The position numbers and the translations under genes were made by a program. The notes below the pieces were generated by a model. That model was not told where the DNA came from. It was given only the letters and a program-made list of their open reading frames with translations, and searched no databases. This document shows positions 34,201-39,692 of a DNA stretch of 64,000 nt, in pieces; position 1 is the stretch's first letter; each line of letters starts with the position of its first letter. Source of the DNA: Patiria miniata (lineage: Eukaryota > Echinodermata > Asteroidea > Valvatida > Asterinidae); assembly GCF_015706575.1 (NCBI RefSeq), contig NW_024037062.1, positions 864,811-928,810 on the forward strand. The letters run 5' to 3'.

Positions 34201-36234
34201 GAAAGGTAAGAGCCAGCTATGTACATCTACTGGAAATCAAACAGCCAGGATCCAAAACATTTTCTATTCGATGTTAAAGAGAATATAAACTACATTTGTA
34301 AACATCAAAAAACAAAACTACCAAATTAACCCAAAATACCGGTATCTTACTGGACTGTTAGTGAATGACAGTCTAAAGCACCCTTGGCACTTGGTGTGCT
34401 GACATTTTCAAGAAAATTGGTATTTTTGTATCAATTTCCAGTGTGATGTTGGAAAAAACTGGGTTTTTTTTCCCAAATACTGCTCCCAATTTATCATATT
34501 TAGTTAGTGCGCATTTTCTCTGCAATCGATAACACACCTGTGAACGGGTACAAGCCAGCTAGACTGATTCTCTGACCTTACAAGTCCCTGATATGTCTAT
34601 GAACTGCTCCATTTCATCTTAAGTGGGGTCAGGGAACCAGACTACAGGAACATGATTGCTTTTCTTGCTTTTCCAGCATCTACGAACCCAAAACTTAAAC
34701 AAGTCAGTGTAACAATATTTGCTATAAAATATAACCCCCTAAATCCATCCATTACTGAAAATTACAGCAAAAGCAAATATTGTATGCTCCCTTTGAAGTA
34801 AAAAAATATTTCTCATGGAAGTTTGGTAATTTCTCAGGCAAATATCCGGGAATTCAGTGCTGAGAACTCTGAACTTTCATATTCTCTTGTTCTTTACTTG
34901 CAGATTTGGAGTCAGCGATCGCTACTTGGGTCGTCTTATCCCTGGATTCACCGACTACTGGAACACTGAACAGAAACTCAAAGAAGTGAGAGTACAAATA
35001 TCTGAAATCAATCCAAACGATCCCATTCAAGTCCAAATATGTTCAAGGAACCCTTCACACGCTTATAATACACAAAAACATGATTTCTACAGTTTTGCAT
35101 TTGTATGAGAATAAGCACATACCAGTACTGGTGTTGTGAGAAATTTGGACGCTATGAAATACGGACTCCTCGGTGTGTTGTGCATGCCTAAGTGAAGATA
35201 ATTAGGAAAGTGGCATGTCACGTGTCAGGGTTGGAGTCCATGAGGTTGATTCCAGGGCGAAATTTCATGGCGTTAAGCACACAATTTTCTGCTAACAGAG
35301 CCTCCGTCTATTTCATGGCGATCGTAAGCAGTAAGCACAGCAAAAACATCTTTACCCCAAAGGAAAAAGTTGCTTAACCAGTTCGCACCGGGATTATTTT
35401 GACATTGACCGCAGGCACGGGATGTTTTTCACAAAGCTCAACAGGTTCAGACCGTCATCTGCAGGTAGCACACCCTGATATTTCCTGCCTGCTGCAAGCG
35501 GGTCTGAGACAGATATTTCCAGCCTCGCTCGTTGCGTGTTTATCTGTCACCCGTTCCGAACACCGCAAAACCTTTGCGTGTATACACGTCATGCGACGTG
35601 AACTGCTTAAATCAGTGATGTACATGTAACAATAGAAATCTCCATGCGTGTGCAATCGTTAGCACATCCAGGCTTTGAAATAGTGCTTAAGGTTAGCACA
35701 ATTTTCTGCTAACTGTTAAAGCAGCACCATGATATTGGGTCCGGATTTCATTGGAGTCCTAATGTCGTATAACACTGTCACTACATAGCGCAACAATACG
35801 TTCAAGTCCTGTGAAAAGCCAGCTCATACCTCACGCAGTTGCGAATGCGAAGAGAACTGACGTCACAAAACATTCGCTGAGAAATGTGCCGGAGTTGAGA
35901 TGTGTATTCAACTTTTGTAAGATATTCACAGCATGAAAATTTGCCTGGATGTCACAAATTTGCGATTGCATAACTTTAACTGGTCTTAACTACTCCAATA
36001 AGGCCCTTTATTGCTGTTATATTCCTGGTCCTGTTTTGCACAGACTCATATAACAAAAGTTTCCCTGTCGTGATTTTATTTTCTTCTCAGCTGGAAGACT
36101 TTTGGGCAGAGTACCCTGACGCCGGGGCCGGAGCAAGAGGCCGCCTTCAGGCGGTGGAACGTATCAAGACCAACATCAAATGGATGGCTAAGAACGAAGA
36201 CATCATCACAAAATGGCTGGACGATAACATGTAG
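483..36234 (+). CDS. ANPEP: Aminopeptidase N-like M1 zinc metallopeptidase, whole gene
   Basis: The family removes N-terminal residues from peptides at the cell surface. One of three alternative first exons joins 19 common exons: 13942-14086, 16213-16350, 16728-16848, 18433-18587, 18760-18873, 23720-23854, 24519-24584, 24988-25053, 26049-26242, 26977-27059, 28024-28157, 28592-28647, 29374-29521, 30636-30709, 31506-31607, 32795-32965, 34065-34205, 34904-34985 and 36091-36234. All borders are GT/AG and all phases join, giving 1009 residues with exon 1a, close to the family's usual length of about 950-1000. The order is a Ser-rich cytoplasmic tail, a membrane anchor near residues 40-60, a Thr/Pro stalk, the N-terminal beta domain, the thermolysin-like domain with HELAH at 435-439, Glu458 and Tyr521, and the C-terminal helical domain. 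The exopeptidase motif is GAMEH (399-403) where the family has GAMEN. ANPEP itself is the best guess; a paralogous membrane M1 peptidase is possible. Confidence 0.9.
2477..3237 (+). CDS. ANPEP: Alternative first exon 1b (tandem copy of 1a)
   Basis: This is a second copy of exon 1a lying exactly 1994 bp downstream, in the same phase and with the same donor. By eye it differs from 1a at about seven bases. Two changes are silent; the other five make three replacements: Glu to Val in the stalk, Glu to Arg, and Asn to Lys in the N-terminal domain. It can splice to the same exon 2. The copies are more likely mutually exclusive promoter-plus-exon units than separate genes, because each lacks the catalytic domain. 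Confidence 0.85.
5073..5202. mobile_element. Palindromic MITE, CACTGCAAAAACTG ends
   Basis: A 130-bp fold-back element. The left end CACTGCAAAAACTG is repeated inverted at the right end as CAGTTTTTGCAGTG, and the inner arms (TATCTATATAGGAC and its complement) also pair. There is no coding capacity and no clear target-site duplication. Confidence 0.7.
5953..5960 (+). promoter_or_regulatory. TATA-like box upstream of exon 1c
   Basis: ATATAAAG lies about 130 bases before the exon 1c start codon and about 35 bases before a possible initiator (TTCACTGG). A GTGAGT at 6014 and an AG before 6061 could bound a tiny 5'UTR intron. This supports a separate promoter for 1c, but only by motif. Confidence 0.35.
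6091..6743 (+). CDS. ANPEP: Alternative first exon 1c (diverged N-terminus)
   Basis: This exon encodes 217 residues plus two bases. The tail ([20 protein letters not shown]) and anchor are clearly diverged from 1a and 1b, and the Thr/Pro stalk is much shorter. From about 6357 to the donor the DNA is nearly identical to 1a/1b ([20 protein letters not shown] through YTNDKGEKR). The same phase and donor allow splicing to exon 2. An isoform from here would keep the same enzyme on a shorter stalk with a different cytoplasmic tail. Confidence 0.85.
6817..6988 (+). pseudogene. Exon 1d: truncated fourth first-exon copy
   Basis: Only the last third of the alternative exon is present, beginning at the equivalent of [12 protein letters not shown] 5-base deletion relative to 1a just after NQF shifts the frame. 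Downstream of it the frame is open from an internal ATG ([19 protein letters not shown] to DENGLKR) and ends at a possible AAGAG|GTATAA donor. The anchor and stalk are missing. It is more diverged from 1a than 1c is, so it looks like an old or recombined remnant. Confidence 0.7.
8117..8500. mobile_element. hAT-type MITE with 8-bp target duplication
   Basis: The terminal inverted repeats are CAGTGGCGTCGCCA on the left and TGGTGACGCCACTG on the right. Both sides are flanked by the same 8 bases, CACTGTAC (8109-8116 and 8501-8508). Eight-base duplications are typical of hAT transposons. The interior is C/G-homopolymer rich and non-coding. Confidence 0.8.
10180..11153. mobile_element. hAT-type non-autonomous element, 8-bp target duplication
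   Basis: The termini are CAGTGGCGTAGCCA and TGGCTACGCCACTG. TGTCGAGT is present on both sides (10172-10179 and 11154-11161). Inside are three diverged repeats of roughly 170-240 bp, each carrying GCGTGGGGTTCGGGGCCCG, plus long G runs. No transposase frame is visible. The flanks join into the local repeat that is seen uninterrupted near 10030. Confidence 0.85.
12805..13100. repeat. Dispersed repeat, copy 1
   Basis: The stretch beginning GGCGATCGTGTAGGGCCCGG matches 48505-48760 with scattered differences: GGAACAAAATCCACTTT, TTGGCGACATT, GAGGGAAATTTGGGG and ATGACGATGACA follow in the same order. The family is unknown and it is non-coding. Confidence 0.6.
13565..13640 (-). repeat. tRNA-like sequence (SINE head or tRNA pseudogene)
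   Basis: The minus strand has an A-box-like GGTGTAGCGGTTAAGC and a B-box-like GAGTTTGATTCC at tRNA spacing, but no convincing cloverleaf. It is best read as a tRNA-derived repeat. Confidence 0.4.
13942..14086 (+). CDS. ANPEP: APN common exon 2
   Basis: After TTAACAG the exon completes an Arg codon from exon 1 and encodes [20 protein letters not shown] and ALSNMNNV. The [11 protein letters not shown] block is a hallmark of the M1 N-terminal domain. It ends GTT|GTAAGT in phase 0. Confidence 0.95.
14393..14766. mobile_element. Harbinger-like MITE with TAA duplication
   Basis: The left end GGCCAAAAAAAAAAAAGTCT and the right end AGACTTTTTTTTTTTTGGCC are inverted repeats that continue into TTTCTGGTATG / CATACCAGAAA. 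TAA flanks both ends. Three-base TWA duplications with G-rich tips are typical of PIF/Harbinger elements. Non-coding. Confidence 0.75.
15105..16170. repeat. 89-bp minisatellite, about 12 units, SINE-derived
   Basis: About 12 head-to-tail units contain CTGGACTCGAACCCACAACC, GCAGAATTACCCACAAGATC and AAGGCACCAAACCTAAAACC. The unit matches the tRNA-like head of the SINEs at 43625-43895 and 60966-61222; the minus strand carries a B-box, GGTTCGAGTCC. One segment of a SINE therefore appears to have been amplified locally. Confidence 0.85.
16213..16350 (+). CDS. ANPEP: APN common exon 3
   Basis: Encodes [20 protein letters not shown] and [18 protein letters not shown], the M1 segment in which a short motif with M-S-TYL precedes F-V-DF. 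The acceptor is AACCAG, the donor CCG|GTAAGT, phase 0 at both ends. Confidence 0.95.
16728..16848 (+). CDS. ANPEP: APN common exon 4
   Basis: Encodes [20 protein letters not shown] and [15 protein letters not shown], the end of the N-terminal domain. YF-DYF---YPLPK is conserved across M1 peptidases. It ends one base into the Asp codon completed by exon 5. Confidence 0.95.
16932..17081. mobile_element. Fold-back MITE in intron 4
   Basis: The left arm GAGACCTAATGACGTCACGC and the right arm ending CATCATTAGGTCTTAGG pair inverted. A second paired block (GCGCTTTCCTATG / CATAGGAAAGCGC) lies around a short loop. About 150 bp, non-coding, with no certain target duplication. Confidence 0.65.
17310..17880 (+). 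repeat. Dispersed repeat with ORF-like segment, copy 1
   Basis: It shares with 32133-32635 the order ACAAGTCTTTGTTGTTGCCG, AATCAAGTCTATCATTTCAG and GTGATTGAACGAACCGACAG. The last block reads [20 protein letters not shown] and RKMTTGTL in one frame, kept open in both copies. No family is recognised. It lies directly before a short tandem array. Confidence 0.65.
17895..18325 (+). repeat. Tandem array of GTGATGACTTGTGATTGACT type
   Basis: Alternating 10-12-bp units TGATGACTTG and TGATTGACTTG run for about 430 bp. Open frames across it on the minus strand ([11 protein letters not shown] repeats) are by-products of the unit and not genes. The core TGATTGACTTG recurs in the arrays at 32985 and, on the other strand, at 58866. 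Confidence 0.9.
18433..18587 (+). CDS. ANPEP: APN common exon 5: GAMEH and HELAH motifs
   Basis: Encodes [20 protein letters not shown] through VVAHELAHQ (residues 389-440 with exon 1a). His435, Glu436 and His439 are the HEXXH zinc and catalytic residues. The motif that binds the substrate N-terminus is GAMEN in the family but reads GGT GCA ATG GAG CAT, GAMEH, here. The exon ends CAG|GTAGGA in phase 0. Confidence 0.95.
18760..18873 (+). CDS. ANPEP: APN common exon 6: third zinc ligand
   Basis: Encodes [20 protein letters not shown] and [18 protein letters not shown]. Glu458 in NEGF lies 19 residues after the second zinc His, as in M1 peptidases. The donor AAG|GTAAGA opens the intron that holds the giant pentanucleotide array. 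Confidence 0.95.
18895..23575 (+). repeat. 4.7-kb CAACC/CAACT pentanucleotide array in intron 6
   Basis: The plus strand is built from 5-base units CAACC, with variants CAACT, CAGCC and CAGCT, and rare GGCAACT and CAAGCC insertions. The left 600 bp is degenerate with spacers such as ATAGACCAGCC; from about 19500 on the array is nearly pure. The minus strand is TTGGG-rich, with runs of three G two bases apart. Frames without stops appear on both strands (TQPNP and GWVGL repeats) only because the unit lacks stop codons. Confidence 0.95.
23720..23854 (+). CDS. ANPEP: APN common exon 7: catalytic Tyr
   Basis: Encodes [40 protein letters not shown] and SIPYSK. Tyr521 in IPYSK, read into GASVLRML of exon 8, corresponds to the transition-state-stabilising Tyr of aminopeptidase N. 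It is the first exon after the 4.7-kb array. Phase 0 at both ends. Confidence 0.95.
24519..24584 (+). CDS. ANPEP: APN common exon 8
   Basis: A 66-base exon encoding [20 protein letters not shown] and VA, the conserved helix after the catalytic Tyr. The acceptor is ATTCCAG, the donor GCG|GTAAGA. Confidence 0.95.
24988..25053 (+). CDS. ANPEP: APN common exon 9
   Basis: A 66-base exon encoding [20 protein letters not shown] and AS, matching the NYL-KY-Y-NA---DLW block of M1 peptidases. The donor is AGT|GTAAGT. Confidence 0.95.
25478..25630. mobile_element. Truncated hAT-type MITE, relative of 10180-11153
   Basis: It starts with the same CAGTGGCGTAGCCAGGAATT end, then joins the region matching 11017-11102 (ATGTAGATCAATGATAATTT). 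The right terminus is missing. It is an internally deleted, one-ended copy in intron 9. Confidence 0.7.
26049..26242 (+). CDS. ANPEP: APN common exon 10
   Basis: Encodes [20 protein letters not shown] and [20 protein letters not shown], the M--W--Q-G-PV motif at the end of the catalytic domain, then QEWFLVNP of the beta-sandwich domain. It ends two bases into an Asn codon. Confidence 0.95.
26251..26370 (-). repeat. SINE fragment
   Basis: The minus strand carries CTTGGGCAAGACACTTTAC and CCAGGTGTATAAATGGGTAC-type blocks shared with the SINEs at 43625 and 56917. It is truncated and lies just after exon 10. Confidence 0.5.
26503..26767. mobile_element. Harbinger-like MITE with TTA duplication
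   Basis: The left end GGCCAAAAAAAAAAAAA, followed by GTTCTGCTTCC, and the right end GGAAGCAGAATTTT...GGCC are inverted. TTA flanks both ends. The tips are the same as in the element at 14393-14766. Confidence 0.75.
26977..27059 (+). CDS. ANPEP: APN common exon 11
   Basis: Encodes [20 protein letters not shown] and [12 protein letters not shown] is the conserved start of the M1 beta-sandwich. It contains one N-glycosylation sequon (NTS). It ends one base into a Val codon. Confidence 0.9.
27109..27232 (+). repeat. 31-bp tandem repeat, four units
   Basis: Four nearly perfect copies of a unit beginning ATGATTCCGAAGTAAGCATT. The last copy carries a substitution. Confidence 0.9.
27342..27774. mobile_element. 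Inverted-repeat MITE, about 430 bp
   Basis: The left end CGTCAGCGACACCACAAAGT pairs with the right end ACTTCGTGGTGTCGGTGACG; the arms run for about 42 bp (CAGGTGGACTTCAGTG and its complement). The inside repeats AAGTAACACT. No target duplication could be fixed. Confidence 0.7.
28024..28157 (+). CDS. ANPEP: APN common exon 12
   Basis: Encodes [40 protein letters not shown] and VNNHT. G-YRVNYD is the strongest C-terminal M1 signature. The acceptor is GCATACAG, the donor ACA|GTAAGT. Confidence 0.95.
28204..28570. mobile_element. Possible inverted-repeat element with central hairpin
   Basis: It begins TTAAAGGCGCA and contains CTGTGAAATTATACTGTCTG and a hairpin AAAGTGTG...CACACTTT. The same elements occur in order at 55675-56290. 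Boundaries are uncertain. Confidence 0.4.
28592..28647 (+). CDS. ANPEP: APN common exon 13
   Basis: A 56-base exon encoding [18 protein letters not shown], matching the I--RA-L-DDAF-LA motif that starts the C-terminal ERAP1-C-like domain. It ends AG|GTAAAG. Confidence 0.95.
29374..29521 (+). CDS. ANPEP: APN common exon 14
   Basis: Encodes [40 protein letters not shown] and [15 protein letters not shown] is conserved in the helical domain. The acceptor is CTTTCAG, the donor AGG|GTAAGT. Confidence 0.95.
29815..30025 (-). repeat. tRNA-derived SINE copy
   Basis: The minus strand reads GGTCCAACGGTTACGG, then a B-box (GGGTTCGAATCC) and CTTGAGCAAGGCACTTTACC, the block shared with the other SINEs here. 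The end sequence differs from the copies at 43625 and 60966. Confidence 0.6.
30636..30709 (+). CDS. ANPEP: APN common exon 15
   Basis: Encodes [20 protein letters not shown] and SHME plus two bases of Lys. The acceptor is CCAACAG, the donor AA|GTACGT. Helical-domain segment. Confidence 0.9.
30775..31325. mobile_element. 551-bp inverted-repeat element with central palindrome, copy 1
   Basis: The ends TTAAAGCTATAGTCCATCAT and ATGATGGACTGTACCTTTAA are inverted. In the middle is a perfect 34-bp palindrome (30935-30968) around TCTTAAGA. Two more copies lie at 44442-44979 and 63425-63942. Non-coding. TTAA at both ends could be the target duplication or part of the element. Confidence 0.8.
31506..31607 (+). 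CDS. ANPEP: APN common exon 16
   Basis: Encodes [20 protein letters not shown] and [13 protein letters not shown]. The LR-DI---CGFGD-EC motif matches the helical domain, including a conserved Cys pair. Split codons at both ends. Confidence 0.95.
31650..32060. repeat. Mixed short repeats in intron 16
   Basis: 31655-31740 carries GACTCGAGTC-type sequence like the element at 58163. 31930-31975 (CCCCGCCCTGCAAACAGGAC, then GCTGGGA) matches 7965-7992. These are fragments of dispersed families. Confidence 0.4.
32133..32635 (+). repeat. Dispersed repeat with ORF-like segment, copy 2
   Basis: The partner of 17310-17880, in the same orientation relative to the gene. The ORF-like block reads [20 protein letters not shown] and [17 protein letters not shown]. 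It has a small in-frame insertion relative to copy 1. Confidence 0.65.
32795..32965 (+). CDS. ANPEP: APN common exon 17
   Basis: Encodes [40 protein letters not shown] and [16 protein letters not shown]. The R---Y--G-----WD--W--Y pattern is typical of the M1 helical repeats. Split Ser and Arg codons at the borders. Confidence 0.95.
32985..33705 (+). repeat. 11-bp TTGGGATTGAC tandem array
   Basis: About 60 units of TTGGGATTGAC with substitutions such as TTGTGATTGAC. It starts about 20 bases after exon 17 and runs about 700 bp. Related to the arrays at 17895 and 58866. Confidence 0.95.
33877..33946 (-). repeat. tRNA-like sequence
   Basis: The minus strand has CATGGTGGTCAAGAATGCTG and the B-box GGTTCGAATCCCGCC. 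tRNA-length but without a clear anticodon stem; a tRNA-derived repeat is most likely. Confidence 0.4.
34065..34205 (+). CDS. ANPEP: APN common exon 18
   Basis: Encodes [40 protein letters not shown] and YDYLLE. The YL----D---IR-QD and N--G--L-WD---N segments align with the M1 C-terminal domain. Confidence 0.95.
34904..34985 (+). CDS. ANPEP: APN common exon 19
   Basis: Encodes [20 protein letters not shown] and TEQKLKE after a split Arg codon. The donor is GAA|GTGAGA in phase 0. Confidence 0.95.
35160..35715. repeat. Dispersed repeat shared with 57510-57730
   Basis: GCACACAATTTTCTGCTAAC and ACAATAGAAATCTC...GTGCAAT, then GTGCTTAAGGTTAGCA, occur in the same order at 57510-57730. Non-coding, family not recognised. 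Confidence 0.5.
36091..36234 (+). CDS. ANPEP: APN terminal coding exon 20
   Basis: Encodes [40 protein letters not shown] and KWLDDNM, then TAG. E--K-NI-W------I--WL is the usual end of aminopeptidase N proteins. Confidence 0.95.
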   Translation: MEDFWAEYPDAGAGARGRLQAVERIKTNIKWMAKNEDIITKWLDDNM

Positions 36235-36627
36235 GCCTCACATTCCTATCGGAATCCCACAAAAACTGCCAAAATCCTACACATGTTAAGTTAACTAATG
36301 TCACTCTCTTTCAGTGCATTCGAATACTTCCCCTGCGCTTACTCCTGCAAGCGCGACAGCGTTCAATTTACCTCTCAGGTGACTTCTCGCGCTTACTCGA
36401 GCCTGGCCCAAGTAACCGACTCGCCGAGCCGGTTACTTGGGCAAGTATCCCATAAGGCCATGCAACGTCCGGCGGGCACCTAAGCTCAGGCTGTGTCCAC
36501 GGGCTTCCACAGAGCATAGAGCTACAACTATTCCCAAAGCTACGGCTATGAAGTGGGCGTGGACGTGCTCTAGACAGTTAATTGATTCGGATGCAGCCTC
36601 TGTCATGTCAAAATTCAACTTTCCAGC

Positions 36628-36838
36628 CATGGGCGTCGCGAGGGGGGAAAGGGGGGGGGGGCGCAAACCCCCCCCCCCCCCCCCCCGGAAAATCAAACAA
36701 ACAAAAAGGAAGAAAAAAGGGGGCAAAATGTCCCTGCCCCCTCTAAACTGATAAATTGAGAATATGTTGAGAAATACAGGAACTTTTTGGGAAAAAATGT
36801 TTTGCCTCCCTCTAGAAAAAATCCTGGTGACGCCCATG
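36628..36838. mobile_element. hAT-type MITE in APN 3' region
   Basis: The ends CATGGGCGTCGCGAGG and TCCTGGTGACGCCCATG are inverted, and TTTCCAGC is duplicated on both sides (36620-36627 and 36839-36846). The interior is rich in G and C runs. 211 bp, about 400 bases after the stop codon, so it may be transcribed in the 3'UTR. Confidence 0.8.
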
Positions 36839-36962
36839 TTTCCAGCTCTTGCACGAAACTTTACCCGAAACCGTTCATTTACTTAGCTTCACTGCGCATG
36901 TCTGTCATCACGCGAGGAGCCAGGCGCGAGTAAGCTGGGGGAAGTAATCGAACGCACTCTTT

Positions 36963-37450
36963 ACACACTCATCTCACTAAAAGAGTCTTTTCCTAACCAT
37001 CAAAGTCCTATAAAGCAATGTAACATTTATGGTCAGTGTGTATGGACATTGCTTTTTTGTGACTGAGTCTTTCAAAATCTCACAAATGTGCAGAAAAGTA
37101 ATGTTGCTTTCTTTTTACTTGTCTCATTGAAAGTATCTTGTCTTGAATCCATCAAAATCCTACGAAACATAGTGTTGGATTGTTCTTCGTACATTGCTTT
37201 AAATTGACATTTGGCTTTCAGGATATTTCAAAATCTAACAAATATTCGTATTAATGTCACCTTCTTTATACTCATCTCCATGAAACTGTTTGGTGTCAAA
37301 CCCATCAAAATCTTATAAAATCAAGTGTTGAATTTTTGCTGTTTATGTATTTGTACATTCCTATTAATTGACATTGGGATTTCACTCTTTCAAAATCCAA
37401 TAAATGTGTATGTTAAAGTAATTTTACTTAATGACGACAATGCCTGAATC
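36963..37450 (+). repeat. Degenerate tandem repeat, about three units
   Basis: Blocks recur in order: CTCATCTC(C)A-GAAA, ATCCATCAAAATCCTA-AAA and TGTACATTGCTTT, then CAAAATCTAACAAAT. The unit is roughly 150-170 bp and strongly diverged. Confidence 0.5.
37399..37404 (+). terminator. Candidate APN polyadenylation signal
   Basis: AATAAA, the first I found downstream of the APN stop codon, about 1.17 kb away. No cDNA support; later AATAAA copies exist near 38536. Confidence 0.3.
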
Positions 37451-39496
37451 AATCAAATTCCAGAATGCGTTGGAATTTGGTTGATTTAGGCAGTTAAACC
37501 CAGTTACTTTAAAAATCTACTTTACATAAAAAAATCTGTCAAGGGTTAAGCTCCTTGGGAAGGTTTGTCTCTTATAGTGATGTCTTTTCGGAATTTCATG
37601 TCAATTTTAACGAGTCCAAAATGATAAGACATACATCTTCTGTCTTGTGGAGTCTTATCAAACGTATTCATTACGAAAATCAAATAACTCAGTATTAAAA
37701 GCTCAATTTCATGCAAAGACTTAATGTTAGGGGGAAAACTGGTCTTGTAGCATTAGAAAACTGCGGGGAATATTGTTAGTTGGTTTAAGATTATTTCTGA
37801 CACACTTTATTTGTAGACATAGAACTCGGTAGTTTATTTCACGTGTGATTACGTCACGGATTATTTTGAGAGAAAAATGTAATTTTGTAAAATTTTGTAA
37901 CATGTTACCATAGAAATACTTTCAAAAATTAGTTATTTCCCAATTATTAAATGCTTTTAGCATGGATCTGTATTAGGTGATCGAACATGTCTTAGTACAA
38001 CTGGGCTAATTTATGGCTAACTTGTACTAAAATTTTATTATTTTGATCAACATTTGGTGTTTGCACAAAATATATAATTGACGGGATGCATACTAATATT
38101 CCTTGCTTTCCACACAAATTCTTCATTTATAGTACACACAGCCGTAAAATTAGGCCCTGGTGTGTATTTTTGAGCAATGAATGTAAGTAATATAATAGAT
38201 TTAGTACTACATTTTTTAACACAATTTTAAACTTGATTCTGATGTTTATTACTAAAATTTTGAATATTGGAACAAAATTTAATAGCGAAAGTATAGGCAA
38301 TAGTATTCAAATATATGGAATGTTTTGATTGGTGTATTAAAACTAGCCTCCTTCTGTGATCCATGGACATTTTATTTTTGATAATAGGGATAAAAGAATG
38401 CTCCATGAATCACCGAGGGAGGCTAATTTTACTTCACCACGAGATAAAGCAGTCAATAGATGTTTTATAACACTTTATACACAGATTTGTTCTTGGTTTT
38501 AATTTTTAAAATTATTTAAATCTAAACACAATTGAAATAAATTTCGATTTCAATACAAAATTGATGGGAAATGTATTTCTTTTCTTCCAAACCACCCCTT
38601 CAGGAAAAAGATTTAACATGTTCAAAGTATTTAACTCTACGTGTAAAAATTCACAGTACTTCTGAAAAAAAAAAAATTAAATTTTCACCGGCACCAGACT
38701 ATCATGTGACCTCTATACACCTTGACAAGAGAGGGCCATAAGCCATACAAAATCACTGAAGCATGAAAACCTACTCCAACAGCCACCCACATGGTAAATT
38801 GAGGAAGGCCCTTCAACCAAGTTGCATCAAGACCCTCATGCTAAGAACCTACATCCATCTCACACAGCACTAGCAACCAGCATTACAGCAGTCTTATATG
38901 TTTTTCATCAGGCTTAAACAATTGCACCAAAAAGGCAAAGGCCAACGGATTGGCTGCAGACAGATCTGGACTTCACAAATAATACTAACAAGACTTCAAA
39001 CAGGAAGCCTCAATTATCCAATCCAAAACTTAAGTCCAACTAATATGAAGCAGTGATATTCCCAAATCTAAGTCCAACCCCAATAATCTAAGTCCAACAA
39101 GCAAGACCCATATAAACCCCCACCTTATCAACTGGCAGACTTATCAATTTTGAAGCCCTTCAACTAATAATAGTCCAACAAGTCCAACAAGCCAAAGACC
39201 CATGAACTCCTAGTCCCATCAATTTGCAGACCTGGAAATTTGGAAGCCCTTCAACTTATAGTCCAGTTCCCTCTCAACCATCAACCAGCCAGCCCAGAGT
39301 CCCAAAGCCTACCCTCCAGCCCCAAACCCCTTCAGCTCCCAACTTCTCAACATCCCAGCCTCAGACCCTCAGATCTGAAAAAATTTCAAGGGGTACCCCT
39401 TGATTTCTGAAATTCTGGCCAGAGCTGAAAAATTGTCCAAGTCCAACAACCTAAGGGTTTTAATTACGAAAACCGTAGATTTTTTCAAGAAAGTGC

Positions 39497-39560
39497 CATG
39501 GCAGAGCGGGAAAAAAGAGAGCTGGCATGCAGAAGGTACGCGGTTCAACCCTGCTCCATG
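39497..39560 (+). repeat. tRNA-like sequence
   Basis: The plus strand has CATGGCAGAGCGGG (A-box-like) and GGTTCAACCCTGC (B-box-like) at tRNA spacing. The stems are imperfect; probably a pseudogene or SINE head. Confidence 0.35.
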
Positions 39561-39616
39561 CTACTATTTTATTTATTTTTAAAATTTATCACTGCTGTGA
39601 GGAAAAATTCTCCTCC

Positions 39617-39692
39617 CGGGTCCCCGGCTGAGTTTTGAACCGGGGACCCGGCGGCTGGCGGTCAGCGAGCTAGACCGCCAGGCCACTGGCCT
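39617..39692 (-). repeat. tRNA-like sequence
   Basis: The minus strand has GTGGCCTGGCGGTCTAGC (A-box-like) and CCCCGGTTCAAAACTC (B-box-like), with a strong GGTCCCCGG / CCGGGGACC pairing. Likely a tRNA-derived repeat. Confidence 0.4.
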
